Source of the DNA: JAJDAT01 sp964344185
GTDB lineage: Bacteria > Nitrospinota > Nitrospinia > Nitrospinales > JAJDAT01
Direction: 5' to 3'
Assembly (NCBI GenBank): GCA_964344185.1
Contig: CAYFMN010000004.1
Coordinates: forward strand, 62,001-126,000
DNA length: 64,000 nt
The notes under the pieces are model-generated. The model was given only the letters and a program-made list of their open reading frames with translations. It was not told the DNA's origin and searched no databases. The position numbers and the translations under genes are program-made. How positions within the stretch are numbered: the first letter of the stretch is position 1; each line of letters starts with the position of its first letter. This document shows positions 46,657 to 54,793 of the stretch, piece after piece.

Positions 46657-48087
46657 ATGAAAATTTTATTCCTAGTTCCACCCGAAACCATAACCATTGA
46701 ATCCTCTGTTCCAAAGATGCTTGAAGGGGGAAAAGGCTTTTATCCTAAACTTGGTTTAATGTACGTCGCATCCTATTATGAAAAAGCGACAGGCAATACT
46801 CCAGTTTTTATTGATTGCCCTCCAGAAAAATACTCTATGGAAGAAATGATGCAGAAAATTCAGGAAATCAAACCCGATTTAATCGGAATGAGCATCATGA
46901 CTTTCAATTTACTAGACGCCATGGAAGCGGCTAAAGAAATAAAGAAAAAACATCCAAATATAAAAATTTGCCTTGGGGGGCCGCACGTCAATTTATATCC
47001 AAAAGAAACGCTTGGATTACCAGAAATTGACTATGTTGTATTCGGAGAAGGCGAACCTATTTTTACCAAATTGGCGACAACCCTTGAGTCGGAAGGCCCA
47101 AATTCAGATAAGCTATCAAATATTAACGGACTTGGGTGGAAACAGGGTGGAGAAATCACTGTTAATCCAGCTTCGACTGATTTATTAGATTTAAATGAGT
47201 TACCTTTTCCCGCCCGCCATCTAGTAGACGTCTCTCGTTATGAACACATAATTGGAGAGGGCCAACAGTTTTTTACAATTCAAGCGACCAGAGGCTGCCC
47301 AGCCGCTTGCACCTTCTGCGATATTAGAAAAACAAAATTTAGGGAACGTTCTCCTGAAAATGTGGTTAGGGAGATAGAAGAAATTGTCGATATGGGGGTC
47401 GATGATTTATTTTTTGTTGACGACACCATCACCATAAACAAGAAAAACTTGATCGAAACTTGTAATTTGATGGTAAAGAGGGGCCTTAAAGTAAATTATA
47501 AAATTTCGGCTAGAGTCGATACTGTTAGTCCGGAATTACTGGCCGCTCTTAAACGTTCTGGCTGTTATCGCATTCATTATGGAATCGAATCAGCTAACGA
47601 GCGACACTTAAAGTATCTTGAAAAAGGCCAAACTTCTGAAAAGGTATTACGAGCTTGTAAATGGACACGTGAAGCTGGAATCGGTTATTTCGCTTATATG
47701 ATGATAGGCATACCAACCGAAACTAAGGAAGAAATGTTTCAAACAGTAGATTTTGCAAAAAAACTAAGACCTGACTATGCTCAGTTTTCAATCTGCACCC
47801 CATATCCTAAAACGGAGCTTTATTTTAGAATGCTTAAAGACGGCATTTTACCGAGCGACCATTGGCAAGATTTTGCGGAAAATCCTCGCGCTGACTTTAA
47901 AATTCAATTTTTTAATAAAGATTTTACCGATGAAGAACTTAGAGAACTTCAAGACGAATGCCACGCGCGTTTTTACCGTAGCCCTACTTACCTGATGAAA
48001 CAGGTTTTTAAAGTGAAGTCATGGGCGGATTTTACAGCAAAGGCAAGGATGGGAACTAAGATATTAGCGGCAAGAATGAGGGCATAA
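46657..48087 (+). CDS. B12-binding-type radical SAM protein
   Basis: 476 residues. An N-terminal Rossmann-like cobalamin-binding domain (about 1-145, DLIGMSIMTFNLLDAMEAAK and KICLGGPHVNLYPKE) lacks the usual D-x-H-x-x-G, so base-off binding is unlikely. The radical SAM domain (about 205-400) has C-x3-C-x2-C in RGCPAACTFCDIR and FFVDDTITINKKN. The C-terminus is typical of BchE/P-methylase-like proteins. Substrates of this class include lipids and pigments; no partner gene tells which. Converges on the next gene with 3 bases between. Confidence 0.85.
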   Translation: MKILFLVPPETITIESSVPKMLEGGKGFYPKLGLMYVASYYEKATGNTPVFIDCPPEKYSMEEMMQKIQEIKPDLIGMSIMTFNLLDAMEAAKEIKKKHPNIKICLGGPHVNLYPKETLGLPEIDYVVFGEGEPIFTKLATTLESEGPNSDKLSNINGLGWKQGGEITVNPASTDLLDLNELPFPARHLVDVSRYEHIIGEGQQFFTIQATRGCPAACTFCDIRKTKFRERSPENVVREIEEIVDMGVDDLFFVDDTITINKKNLIETCNLMVKRGLKVNYKISARVDTVSPELLAALKRSGCYRIHYGIESANERHLKYLEKGQTSEKVLRACKWTREAGIGYFAYMMIGIPTETKEEMFQTVDFAKKLRPDYAQFSICTPYPKTELYFRMLKDGILPSDHWQDFAENPRADFKIQFFNKDFTDEELRELQDECHARFYRSPTYLMKQVFKVKSWADFTAKARMGTKILAARMRA

Positions 48088-48090
48088 TTG

Positions 48091-50163
48091 CTAATTGGGC
48101 GTCAACTCAAACGGCTTACCATTTAGCTTTAAGACTCCTTTCTCCCATTCCAGTTGACTTACATAACGATTGCCTTCTTTAGAAATAAATCCCTTTTTCT
48201 CAAAATCTTTCACCGGTATTTGCATCGTTACTTCGCTGCCGTTTTCCGAAGTCTTAAACTCTTGACCTAAATATACGGCAGGCAACCCGAGTTTTCCTTT
48301 TACTCCAATTCCATTGAGCAACATTAGAAAATTAAAACCTGTAGAAGGAATATCAACTCCTTTATAATCTATCAGCAACGACCCATCTATTTTACCTTTG
48401 GGAGTGTTAAGTTCTATTTTAGAGATTTCAAACTGAGGCGGTTTATTTTCTAAACCGTTCAATAAATTTTTAATATTGGAAATAGTTTGGCTGTCTTTGC
48501 CCTCAGTTTTTGCAAGTATAAAAGCTTGTTCGCGAAGATTTTTCATAATTATAGGATTTAAATTCCTAAACTGCATTGCAATCGTAGCGGGTCCATATTT
48601 TTCTTCTCCATCCTCATACTCTTCCATAATACTTGTCAGGGTAATACTTTGATCAAAACCGCTTTCTATCGAATTACCCATAAAATCTAAATTACGAAAA
48701 GAAGCAACTTGATCTTTTTCACGATAAGAAATCCTATCAATGCCCAGCGAATAAGCTAAGATTTTTTGAACTCCAACTTTTTCTTGGAAATTAAATTCCC
48801 CTCGCACTTGATTGATTAAAAAAACATTTTCTCCATCTCTAACCAAAAGAGGAAGAGAACTAGCTTTTATCAAAATATTTTTAAAATCGGGAGAAATAAG
48901 AGAGGTCCCCTTTAAGCCTTGCCAACTAAGGAAAAAAGGTTGTCCCGGAGGGTTTTTATAAATAGGAACATTAAATTCTCCAGAAATCGAACCGTCTAAC
49001 CTAACCCTATTTTTAATATTTAAAGGCGAAAAGTTAGGTAATTTCTTCGATTGATTTACAAAAACAACCTTAGAATTCAAAACTCCTTGTCCTAAATATG
49101 GCTCAATTTTACCGTCAAGAACTCTGACAATGTTTCGTTTATAGTCTCCTCTTAATATTTCACTAAATAATAAGAACCCATGAGATATTTTATGAGTCAT
49201 CTTAAAAGTCAAATCATGTTTAGGAAACTTTAAAATATTCTCAGCTTCTGATTCAAACCATTTACGATCAAAACGAGTATTAATCCATACCATATCTCCA
49301 CTTTTGGCAACTTGCATAGGCAATTGATTAAATTTAATCTCAATTTGCATACCTAACCAATAAGGCATCGCGCCCAACGCTAAAAACAAAATTATTAGAA
49401 AAACCATAAACAACTGGGCAACAGGAGAAGTTCTTACAATTTCTTTTGGTTTCTTTTCTTCTTCGGCTTGATAACCACGTTTATAAGGAGGAGGTTCTTC
49501 AACTTGAGTTGGAGCGGAAACAGTTTCTTCTTTAAACTTTGCTTGGGATCGCATGCCGCTCAGTTTTGAAAACAATGACGGCTTAGTCACCGCTTCTTTT
49601 TTTTCGGTTTCTTGTTCAGGAATAATCGAACCTTGAGAGGCCTCAGGGGAGCTTTCTGGCTGAGGAGAACCCGATTGGATTTCCGATTTTTTCTGTCTCC
49701 CGAGCCATGCGGGTTTAGAAAAAAAAGATTTTTTTGATTTCTTTTCTGTGAAAGCCGCGTCGGGAGAAGAAACAACATTTCCAGACAGGTTTTCTTCTTT
49801 AGGACCTCCCATCGATTTTAATTTCGAAAATAGCGACCCTTTGCTTTCTTGCTCAACAGGCGCAGGAGGTAGTTGACTAGTTGGCGGTTGCGGCGGTGGA
49901 ACTTCTTTTGGAGATTCTAAAACATCTTCTTTTTGAACAGGAAATATCTCTACTTCAAATCCCAAGCGACTTAAATAAGTTTGAGCTTGAGTCGCCTGAC
50001 TATCAGAAATTGTTTTTTCAAATTTCCAAGCGACGCCCTTGGCGACGTCTTCCATAACATTAGCCGCGCGGTTTGGCGACATCCGAAAAACCTTAGCCAT
50101 CTTCGGAGTTGTGGAGCTAATATCGTCTCCAGACCAATTAACTAAAACAATATAATGACTCAT
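48091..50163 (-). CDS. Membrane-anchored DUF945/YdgA-like protein with an N-terminal L7/L12-like domain
   Basis: 690 residues. Residues 1-80 (IVLVNWSGDDISSTTPKMA; SDSQATQAQTYLSRLGFEV) recall the small alpha-beta fold of the ribosomal L7/L12 C-terminus. A disordered Pro/Ser/Lys linker (about 80-240) holds three copies of a K-x-S-(L/F)-F-S-K motif (KGSLFSKLKSM, KKSFFSKPAWL, KPSLFSKLSGM). One membrane helix follows (about 247-268, VAQLFMVFLIILFLALGAMP), then a periplasmic region like YdgA/DUF945 (MTHKISHGFLLFSEILRGD; LNGIGVKGKLGLPAV). Function unknown; the linker repeats suggest a cytoplasmic partner. Confidence 0.65.
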   Translation of the reverse strand: MSHYIVLVNWSGDDISSTTPKMAKVFRMSPNRAANVMEDVAKGVAWKFEKTISDSQATQAQTYLSRLGFEVEIFPVQKEDVLESPKEVPPPQPPTSQLPPAPVEQESKGSLFSKLKSMGGPKEENLSGNVVSSPDAAFTEKKSKKSFFSKPAWLGRQKKSEIQSGSPQPESSPEASQGSIIPEQETEKKEAVTKPSLFSKLSGMRSQAKFKEETVSAPTQVEEPPPYKRGYQAEEEKKPKEIVRTSPVAQLFMVFLIILFLALGAMPYWLGMQIEIKFNQLPMQVAKSGDMVWINTRFDRKWFESEAENILKFPKHDLTFKMTHKISHGFLLFSEILRGDYKRNIVRVLDGKIEPYLGQGVLNSKVVFVNQSKKLPNFSPLNIKNRVRLDGSISGEFNVPIYKNPPGQPFFLSWQGLKGTSLISPDFKNILIKASSLPLLVRDGENVFLINQVRGEFNFQEKVGVQKILAYSLGIDRISYREKDQVASFRNLDFMGNSIESGFDQSITLTSIMEEYEDGEEKYGPATIAMQFRNLNPIIMKNLREQAFILAKTEGKDSQTISNIKNLLNGLENKPPQFEISKIELNTPKGKIDGSLLIDYKGVDIPSTGFNFLMLLNGIGVKGKLGLPAVYLGQEFKTSENGSEVTMQIPVKDFEKKGFISKEGNRYVSQLEWEKGVLKLNGKPFELTPN

Positions 50164-50184
50164 AAAATAAATTTAAGAAAAACT

Positions 50185-51045
50185 TCAAAAATCCTTTTGA
50201 GCTTTGAACAATTGAAAGTTATAAAAATAGTCTGCGTCCAAGTTTGTTAGACCTTTTAATTCGCCGTTCTCGTTACACGGTTCGTTTAATATTTTATATG
50301 GATCTTCAGCCATCGGGGAAGAATGTAACTCCAACATTTTTTCAGTAACTCTTTCATGCCGTAAGCAAGATATAGTAGCAGGTTCCAACGAAAATTTTTG
50401 AGCCACTTTTTCTAACGCATCCGCCGGGTTGTTGCCATCGTTCATCAATTCTCTAATCGTATCTTCAACCGGCCTATTTTTAGCCAATAACCGCTCGTGA
50501 GAATAATCCGGCTTTGACATAATCATAAAATCTAATTTTATCCAGTAATTGTTGATAAAGTCGCCAAACTTGATAGGAATCTTTTGGCTTAATTTAATAT
50601 CAGTCGCTCTGTCTGGAGAAAAAGTCAATAAATCATTATAAAAGTTTATCGCATTATGGACGACATCGTACAAAACCATCCAATGATATGCATTCAAAAA
50701 TTCGTAGCTTCTAAAGGACTCCATCCCATTTATCAAAACAACTAACACAGAGTGTACTGCGTCTTTGTTAAGAAAAGCGCTTGACCATGGGTATTGTTGT
50801 TTAAACCAATCATCTACGTTTTCTGGAAATTCTTTTCTTGGAGAGTCTGTGGGCGGTTTATAACCATTATCAACATAATTTAATATGTCGTCCAACTCTT
50901 TATAAGCTAAATCTAAACCTGCTCGGAAAATAGTATATGGAAACAACTTGCGTTGATAGTCCATATAATTTTTTAATTCAGAATTAGAATCTTCTAGAGC
51001 GTGATTATAATTTTTTAGATTAATATCTTTAGCAAAAACCAACAT
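50185..51045 (-). CDS. Hypothetical protein, helical
   Basis: 286 residues without signal or membrane segment. Helical with many aromatic residues (FLNAYHWMVLYDVVHNAINFY; quoted in part) and KPDYSHERLLAKNRPVEDTI. A segment ADALEKVAQKFSLEPATISC looks like a short helix-turn-helix, which may be coincidental. Lies 21 bases upstream of the DUF945-like gene in the same direction, so a shared transcript is likely. No family recognised. Confidence 0.55.
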   Translation of the reverse strand: MLVFAKDINLKNYNHALEDSNSELKNYMDYQRKLFPYTIFRAGLDLAYKELDDILNYVDNGYKPPTDSPRKEFPENVDDWFKQQYPWSSAFLNKDAVHSVLVVLINGMESFRSYEFLNAYHWMVLYDVVHNAINFYNDLLTFSPDRATDIKLSQKIPIKFGDFINNYWIKLDFMIMSKPDYSHERLLAKNRPVEDTIRELMNDGNNPADALEKVAQKFSLEPATISCLRHERVTEKMLELHSSPMAEDPYKILNEPCNENGELKGLTNLDADYFYNFQLFKAQKDF

Positions 51046-51142
51046 TGAGTAAAACTTAACCTAACAAACATTTTTAAATTTTTACAAACGGAATAGCGTA
51101 AAAACTTTATCTATTTAGGTCTTTATAAGACTGAAAATTAAG

Positions 51143-51577
51143 CTATTTATTCATATTCTGAAAGTTTTTAGCCAATTCCATTATTTTTACTTTTTCTTCT
51201 TCGCTAAGGTTTTCCATCATTTGTCGAATTTGATTAATTTGCTCAGGACCCATCTTCGACAAACAATCTTGCCCTAAGGCGCCCAAGTTCGACAGGTCTG
51301 GAATACCTTGGGAATTCTGAAAAGGATTTTGAGGAGGCTTATCTTGTGAAATTTCCGGTTCAATGCGTTTATTGGGAGAACGGAAAAGTATATAATCGCC
51401 TTGAATTTCACCTATTATATCTTCTTGCCCTAACCGGTTTAAAACTTCACGCAAACTGATACCAGAATTTTTACAACTATCGTAAACTGGTTTGAATGGT
51501 AACCTTACAATTTTTTCAGGAAATCCATTTTTTTTAATGGTTTGTATAACGCTAATTTCAACAGAGCTAGCTTCCAT
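51143..51577 (-). CDS. Hypothetical protein, small
   Basis: 144 residues, no signal peptide. Residues 1-75 form a mixed alpha-beta region (SVEISVIQTIKKNGFPEK, GISLREVLNRLGQEDIIGEI). The rest is a Pro/Gln-rich linker and an acidic helix (QINQIRQMMENLSEEEKVKI). Its start lies 74 bases from the putative nadE promoter on the other strand. No family recognised. Confidence 0.5.
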   Translation of the reverse strand: MEASSVEISVIQTIKKNGFPEKIVRLPFKPVYDSCKNSGISLREVLNRLGQEDIIGEIQGDYILFRSPNKRIEPEISQDKPPQNPFQNSQGIPDLSNLGALGQDCLSKMGPEQINQIRQMMENLSEEEKVKIMELAKNFQNMNK

Positions 51578-51657
51578 TTTATTTTCATCTTTCAGAGAAC
51601 AAATTAAGAACTTATTATTGGATTTTTAATGAAATTTAAGGTTTAACCTAATTGTAT

Positions 51658-51663
51658 TATAAT
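51658..51663 (+). promoter_or_regulatory. Candidate -10 box for nadE
   Basis: A perfect TATAAT 48 bases upstream of the nadE ATG at 51712. The -35 region is poor. Its position rules against the TTG at 51652 being the translation start, since that codon would lie upstream of transcription. Confidence 0.35.
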
Positions 51664-51711
51664 TCAGCCATTTGTCACGCAAAATCATGCATATTTCTGG
51701 CGGCAAAAACC

Positions 51712-53478
51712 ATGCAAATTAAAAGAAAAACTCCCGACAATCGAAAAAATTCAGTGAAATCGTATCAAACAAAATCTATTCGTATTTGCCTTGCTCAAAT
51801 TAATTGTAAGGTGGGGGATTTCAAGGGTAATTCAAAAAAAATTAACGATTTTTTAAAAATATCTCAAAAATACCAATCAGATGTCGTTTTGTTTCCTGAA
51901 CTGGCTCTAACGGGATACCCTCCGGAAGACTTACTATTAAAAAAAGGCTTTATCGCTGCAAACCTAAAAACATTAAAGAAATTAGCTCCAAATACAAAAA
52001 ACACAATATCGCTAGTCGGTTATCCTGAATATAGCAAAGGAAAATTATTTAATTCTGCCGCAATCTTCGCTAACGGAAAATTACGCTCATCGTATAGAAA
52101 AACTTGTTTGCCAAATTATGGAGTATTTGACGAAAAAAGATACTTTCATGAAGGTAACTCCCCCATAAAGTTTGAAGTCAATGGAATTAAATGCGGCGTA
52201 ACTGTATGCGAGGATATTTGGGATGAAAATGGGCCTGGAAAATATCTGGCTTCACAAGGGGGGGTCGATATTCTGTTAAATTTATCATCTTCGCCCTTTT
52301 ATTCAGATAAGCGCAAAATTCGCGAAAAACTTATTCAAAAAAGAGCTAAACAATATAAAACTACCATTGCCTACGTTAATTTAGTGGGAGGACAAGACGA
52401 ACTAATCTTTGACGGAGGCAGTCTAGTTGTTGATGAAAAAGGCAAAACAATAATTCGAGGTAAATCTTTTGAAGAAGACCTTATCTTTTTTGATTTTAAA
52501 ATTTTCATCTCAAAGCAATCTCGAAAGTCACCTTCGTCAAAAAATATTAAAAATTTAAAGCTAGCGCTTCCCAAGAGGCCTCAAAAAAAACCGCTACCAC
52601 TCAGTAAGCCCATTGCTGTCTTAGAAGAAACAGCGGAGATTTATAGAGCTCTTACTTTAGGAACCCAAGATTACTTTAAGAAAAACGGATTTAAAACAGC
52701 CGTACTTGGGCTAAGCGGAGGTATAGACTCAGCTCTCACTGCAGCAATTGCCGTTGACGCTTTAGGTTCGGAAAATGTAATTGGAATTTTGATGCCTTCG
52801 CCATATTCATCAAAAGGAAGCGTAAAAGACTCTCTAACCTTAGCAAAAAACTTAAATATTAAAACCCATACAATTGAAATTGCTGCAGCCATGAAGGCTT
52901 TTCAAGGAATGCTACAACCATTTTTCAAAAAAACTTCCTCTGGAGTTGCCGAAGAGAATTTACAAGCAAGAATCCGTGGAAATATAGTAATGGCTTTTTC
53001 AAACAAATTTGGTTGGCTGGCGCTCACAACCGGCAATAAAAGCGAAACGAGCGTTGGCTACTGCACTCTTTATGGAGATATGGCAGGCGGTTTTGCGTTA
53101 ATCAAAGACGTTTCTAAAATATGGGTTTATAAACTGGCAAATTATTACAACAAAATAAAAAACCAAGAAGTCATTCCAAAAGCGATTATTAAAAAAGCCC
53201 CCTCGGCAGAGTTGCGGCCAAATCAAAAAGATACAGACTCTCTCCCCGATTACGATCTGTTGGACGCAATGTTATTAAATTATGTCGAAAAAGATTGCGG
53301 CTTAAAAGATTTGATCGCCCTGGGATTTCCCAAGAAGGATGCACAACGAGTTATAAAGCTTGTTAACCTCAGCGAATACAAGCGTCGTCAGGGACCCCCA
53401 GGAATCAAGATCACCTCCAAATCATTTGGAAAAGACCGCAGGCTACCTATCACAAATGGTTTTATTGAAGAAAAATAA
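51712..53478 (+). CDS. nadE: Glutamine-dependent NAD+ synthetase
   Basis: 588 residues from the ATG at 51712 (a TTG-start form 20 codons longer is unlikely, see the -10 box). It makes NAD from deamido-NAD with glutamine as nitrogen source. The N-terminal nitrilase domain holds the triad Glu (FPELALTGYPPEDLL), Lys (YRKTCLPNYGVFDEKRYF) and Cys (CGVTVCEDIWDENG). The C-terminal synthetase domain has the P-loop LGLSGGIDSALTAAIA and LTTGNKSETSVGYCTLYGD. Normal fused architecture. The C-terminus ends RRLPITNGF as in relatives. Confidence 0.95.
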   Translation: MQIKRKTPDNRKNSVKSYQTKSIRICLAQINCKVGDFKGNSKKINDFLKISQKYQSDVVLFPELALTGYPPEDLLLKKGFIAANLKTLKKLAPNTKNTISLVGYPEYSKGKLFNSAAIFANGKLRSSYRKTCLPNYGVFDEKRYFHEGNSPIKFEVNGIKCGVTVCEDIWDENGPGKYLASQGGVDILLNLSSSPFYSDKRKIREKLIQKRAKQYKTTIAYVNLVGGQDELIFDGGSLVVDEKGKTIIRGKSFEEDLIFFDFKIFISKQSRKSPSSKNIKNLKLALPKRPQKKPLPLSKPIAVLEETAEIYRALTLGTQDYFKKNGFKTAVLGLSGGIDSALTAAIAVDALGSENVIGILMPSPYSSKGSVKDSLTLAKNLNIKTHTIEIAAAMKAFQGMLQPFFKKTSSGVAEENLQARIRGNIVMAFSNKFGWLALTTGNKSETSVGYCTLYGDMAGGFALIKDVSKIWVYKLANYYNKIKNQEVIPKAIIKKAPSAELRPNQKDTDSLPDYDLLDAMLLNYVEKDCGLKDLIALGFPKKDAQRVIKLVNLSEYKRRQGPPGIKITSKSFGKDRRLPITNGFIEEK

Positions 53479-53517
53479 CTTTCTAATAATTAGCATTTTT
53501 ATTAGTTTGCTATCGCC

Positions 53518-53539
53518 TGGCTCTTGAATTTAAGGGCCA
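53518..53539. terminator. Hairpin between convergent nadE and FGE-like genes
   Basis: TGGCTCTT and AAGGGCCA pair over eight bases (one G-T) around a GAATTT loop, 40 bases past the nadE stop and 43 before the end of the opposing gene. T-runs lie near on both sides but not directly adjacent. A shared bidirectional terminator is plausible. Confidence 0.4.
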
Positions 53540-53581
53540 AGCTCCTGACAAGATTTTTAGAGGTTCCTTCAAGTTAAACGC

Positions 53582-54427
53582 TTATTTTGACGACTTGGCG
53601 CAACGAACTCCCTGCCAAACTTTTAAAGACTCAGGAATATCATTATATCGATAAACAGCTCTTAAATAGTACGCTTTGTAGTACCAATTACCACCGCGTA
53701 ATACTTTCGTTTCCCCATTATCAGGTCCTTGCGGATCATTCTCTGGAGAATATTCGTAGTAAATGTCTTCATACCAATCTGCCACCCACTCCCAAATATT
53801 TCCCGCCATGTGGTAAACCCCATAGGGAGATTGTCCTTTTTCCATTTCATCAACTGGAGAAAATACTTTAAAACCTAATTTGGAAAACTTGCGTCTAAAC
53901 GTAACCCATTCGGGATTAGGAAAACTGTTTCCCCAGGGGAATATTCTTTGATCAGTCCCTCTAGCCGCCTTTTCCCACTCAGCTTCTGTTGGTAATCGTT
54001 TCTTTATCGCGCGACAATATGCGTCCGCTCCATACCAAGAAATTCCATTAGCCGGAAGTTTTTCCATCCCTGATCGAGGACTGTATTTACCGTTTACGAA
54101 CTCAATAGTAGTCGCTTTGCCAAAACGAAAATATTGATCGGCTTTATTTAAATCTTCATTCAAGAACTGGGAAAAATCTAACGCCGTAGTTTCATATTTA
54201 TCTATCCAATAAGAACTCAAAAAAACTTCATGCACCGGCTCTTCGTCTCTATCTCCCCAATCGTCATCGTCAACAGGCTTGTAGCCCATCGTAAACTTAC
54301 CGGCGGGGATTAAAATCATATTATCCCTAAAATCCAAAGTTTCTTTAGGAACGGATTGGCAAGCCGAAAAAGCTATAACTAAAATAAAGAATCTAAAAAA
54401 CTTAAAAAATTTTTGACTTATTTCCAA
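53582..54427 (-). CDS. FGE-sulfatase-family lipoprotein
   Basis: 281 residues from a TTG with GAGGA five bases upstream. Signal peptide with lipobox FSAC (Cys23). The C-type-lectin-like FGE fold is clear: LIPAGKFTMGYKP, GISWYGADAYCRAIKKRLP, EAEWEKAARGTDQRIFPWG, MAGNIWEWVADWYED and VLRGGNWYYKA. The ending WQGVRCAK keeps only one of the two active-site cysteines of true formylglycine-generating enzymes, so catalysis is doubtful. Such lipoproteins often serve as binding or structural surface proteins. Divergent from the dioxygenase-methyltransferase gene. Confidence 0.85.
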   Translation of the reverse strand: MEISQKFFKFFRFFILVIAFSACQSVPKETLDFRDNMILIPAGKFTMGYKPVDDDDWGDRDEEPVHEVFLSSYWIDKYETTALDFSQFLNEDLNKADQYFRFGKATTIEFVNGKYSPRSGMEKLPANGISWYGADAYCRAIKKRLPTEAEWEKAARGTDQRIFPWGNSFPNPEWVTFRRKFSKLGFKVFSPVDEMEKGQSPYGVYHMAGNIWEWVADWYEDIYYEYSPENDPQGPDNGETKVLRGGNWYYKAYYLRAVYRYNDIPESLKVWQGVRCAKSSK

Positions 54428-54793
54428 TGTATCCTCAATTATTAATCAAATAAAAAGCTTATGATTCGTATATTGACAGTTGTAAGAAGACAACCTAAAT
54501 TATTACTAGGACAGAATAAATAATTCAAATTAATACTCTCTACAATAAACTAAAAGTATTAAAAATAATGGCCTAACTCCTTTAAATATAACATTAAGGA
54601 GATTTATTTATTACCTGTTCCCCCATTTTCCGCCACTACGTTAATTTGAGGACTTCTTACATTTTGTAATTATTTATTTTCTCGAATGATTAACTTCGAG
54701 TTTTATATAAACGATCTACAAAAAAGTTATCTAAATAGTCCTTAACGCCTAAGAATAAATCTATCATGCCAAATTTAAAATAGGAAAATTGCT
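54428..54793. other. Divergent intergenic region with a small hairpin
   Basis: 366 AT-rich bases between the FGE-like and dioxygenase-methyltransferase genes. One imperfect inverted repeat (54577-54601, CTCCTT against AAGGAG) stands out and could be a regulatory hairpin. No small ORF or RNA gene was recognised. Confidence 0.35.

Noticed and set aside
51652..51711. Extended N-terminus of nadE from a TTG
   Set aside because: The added residues lack homology, and a TATAAT lies within them, placing that codon upstream of the likely transcript start.
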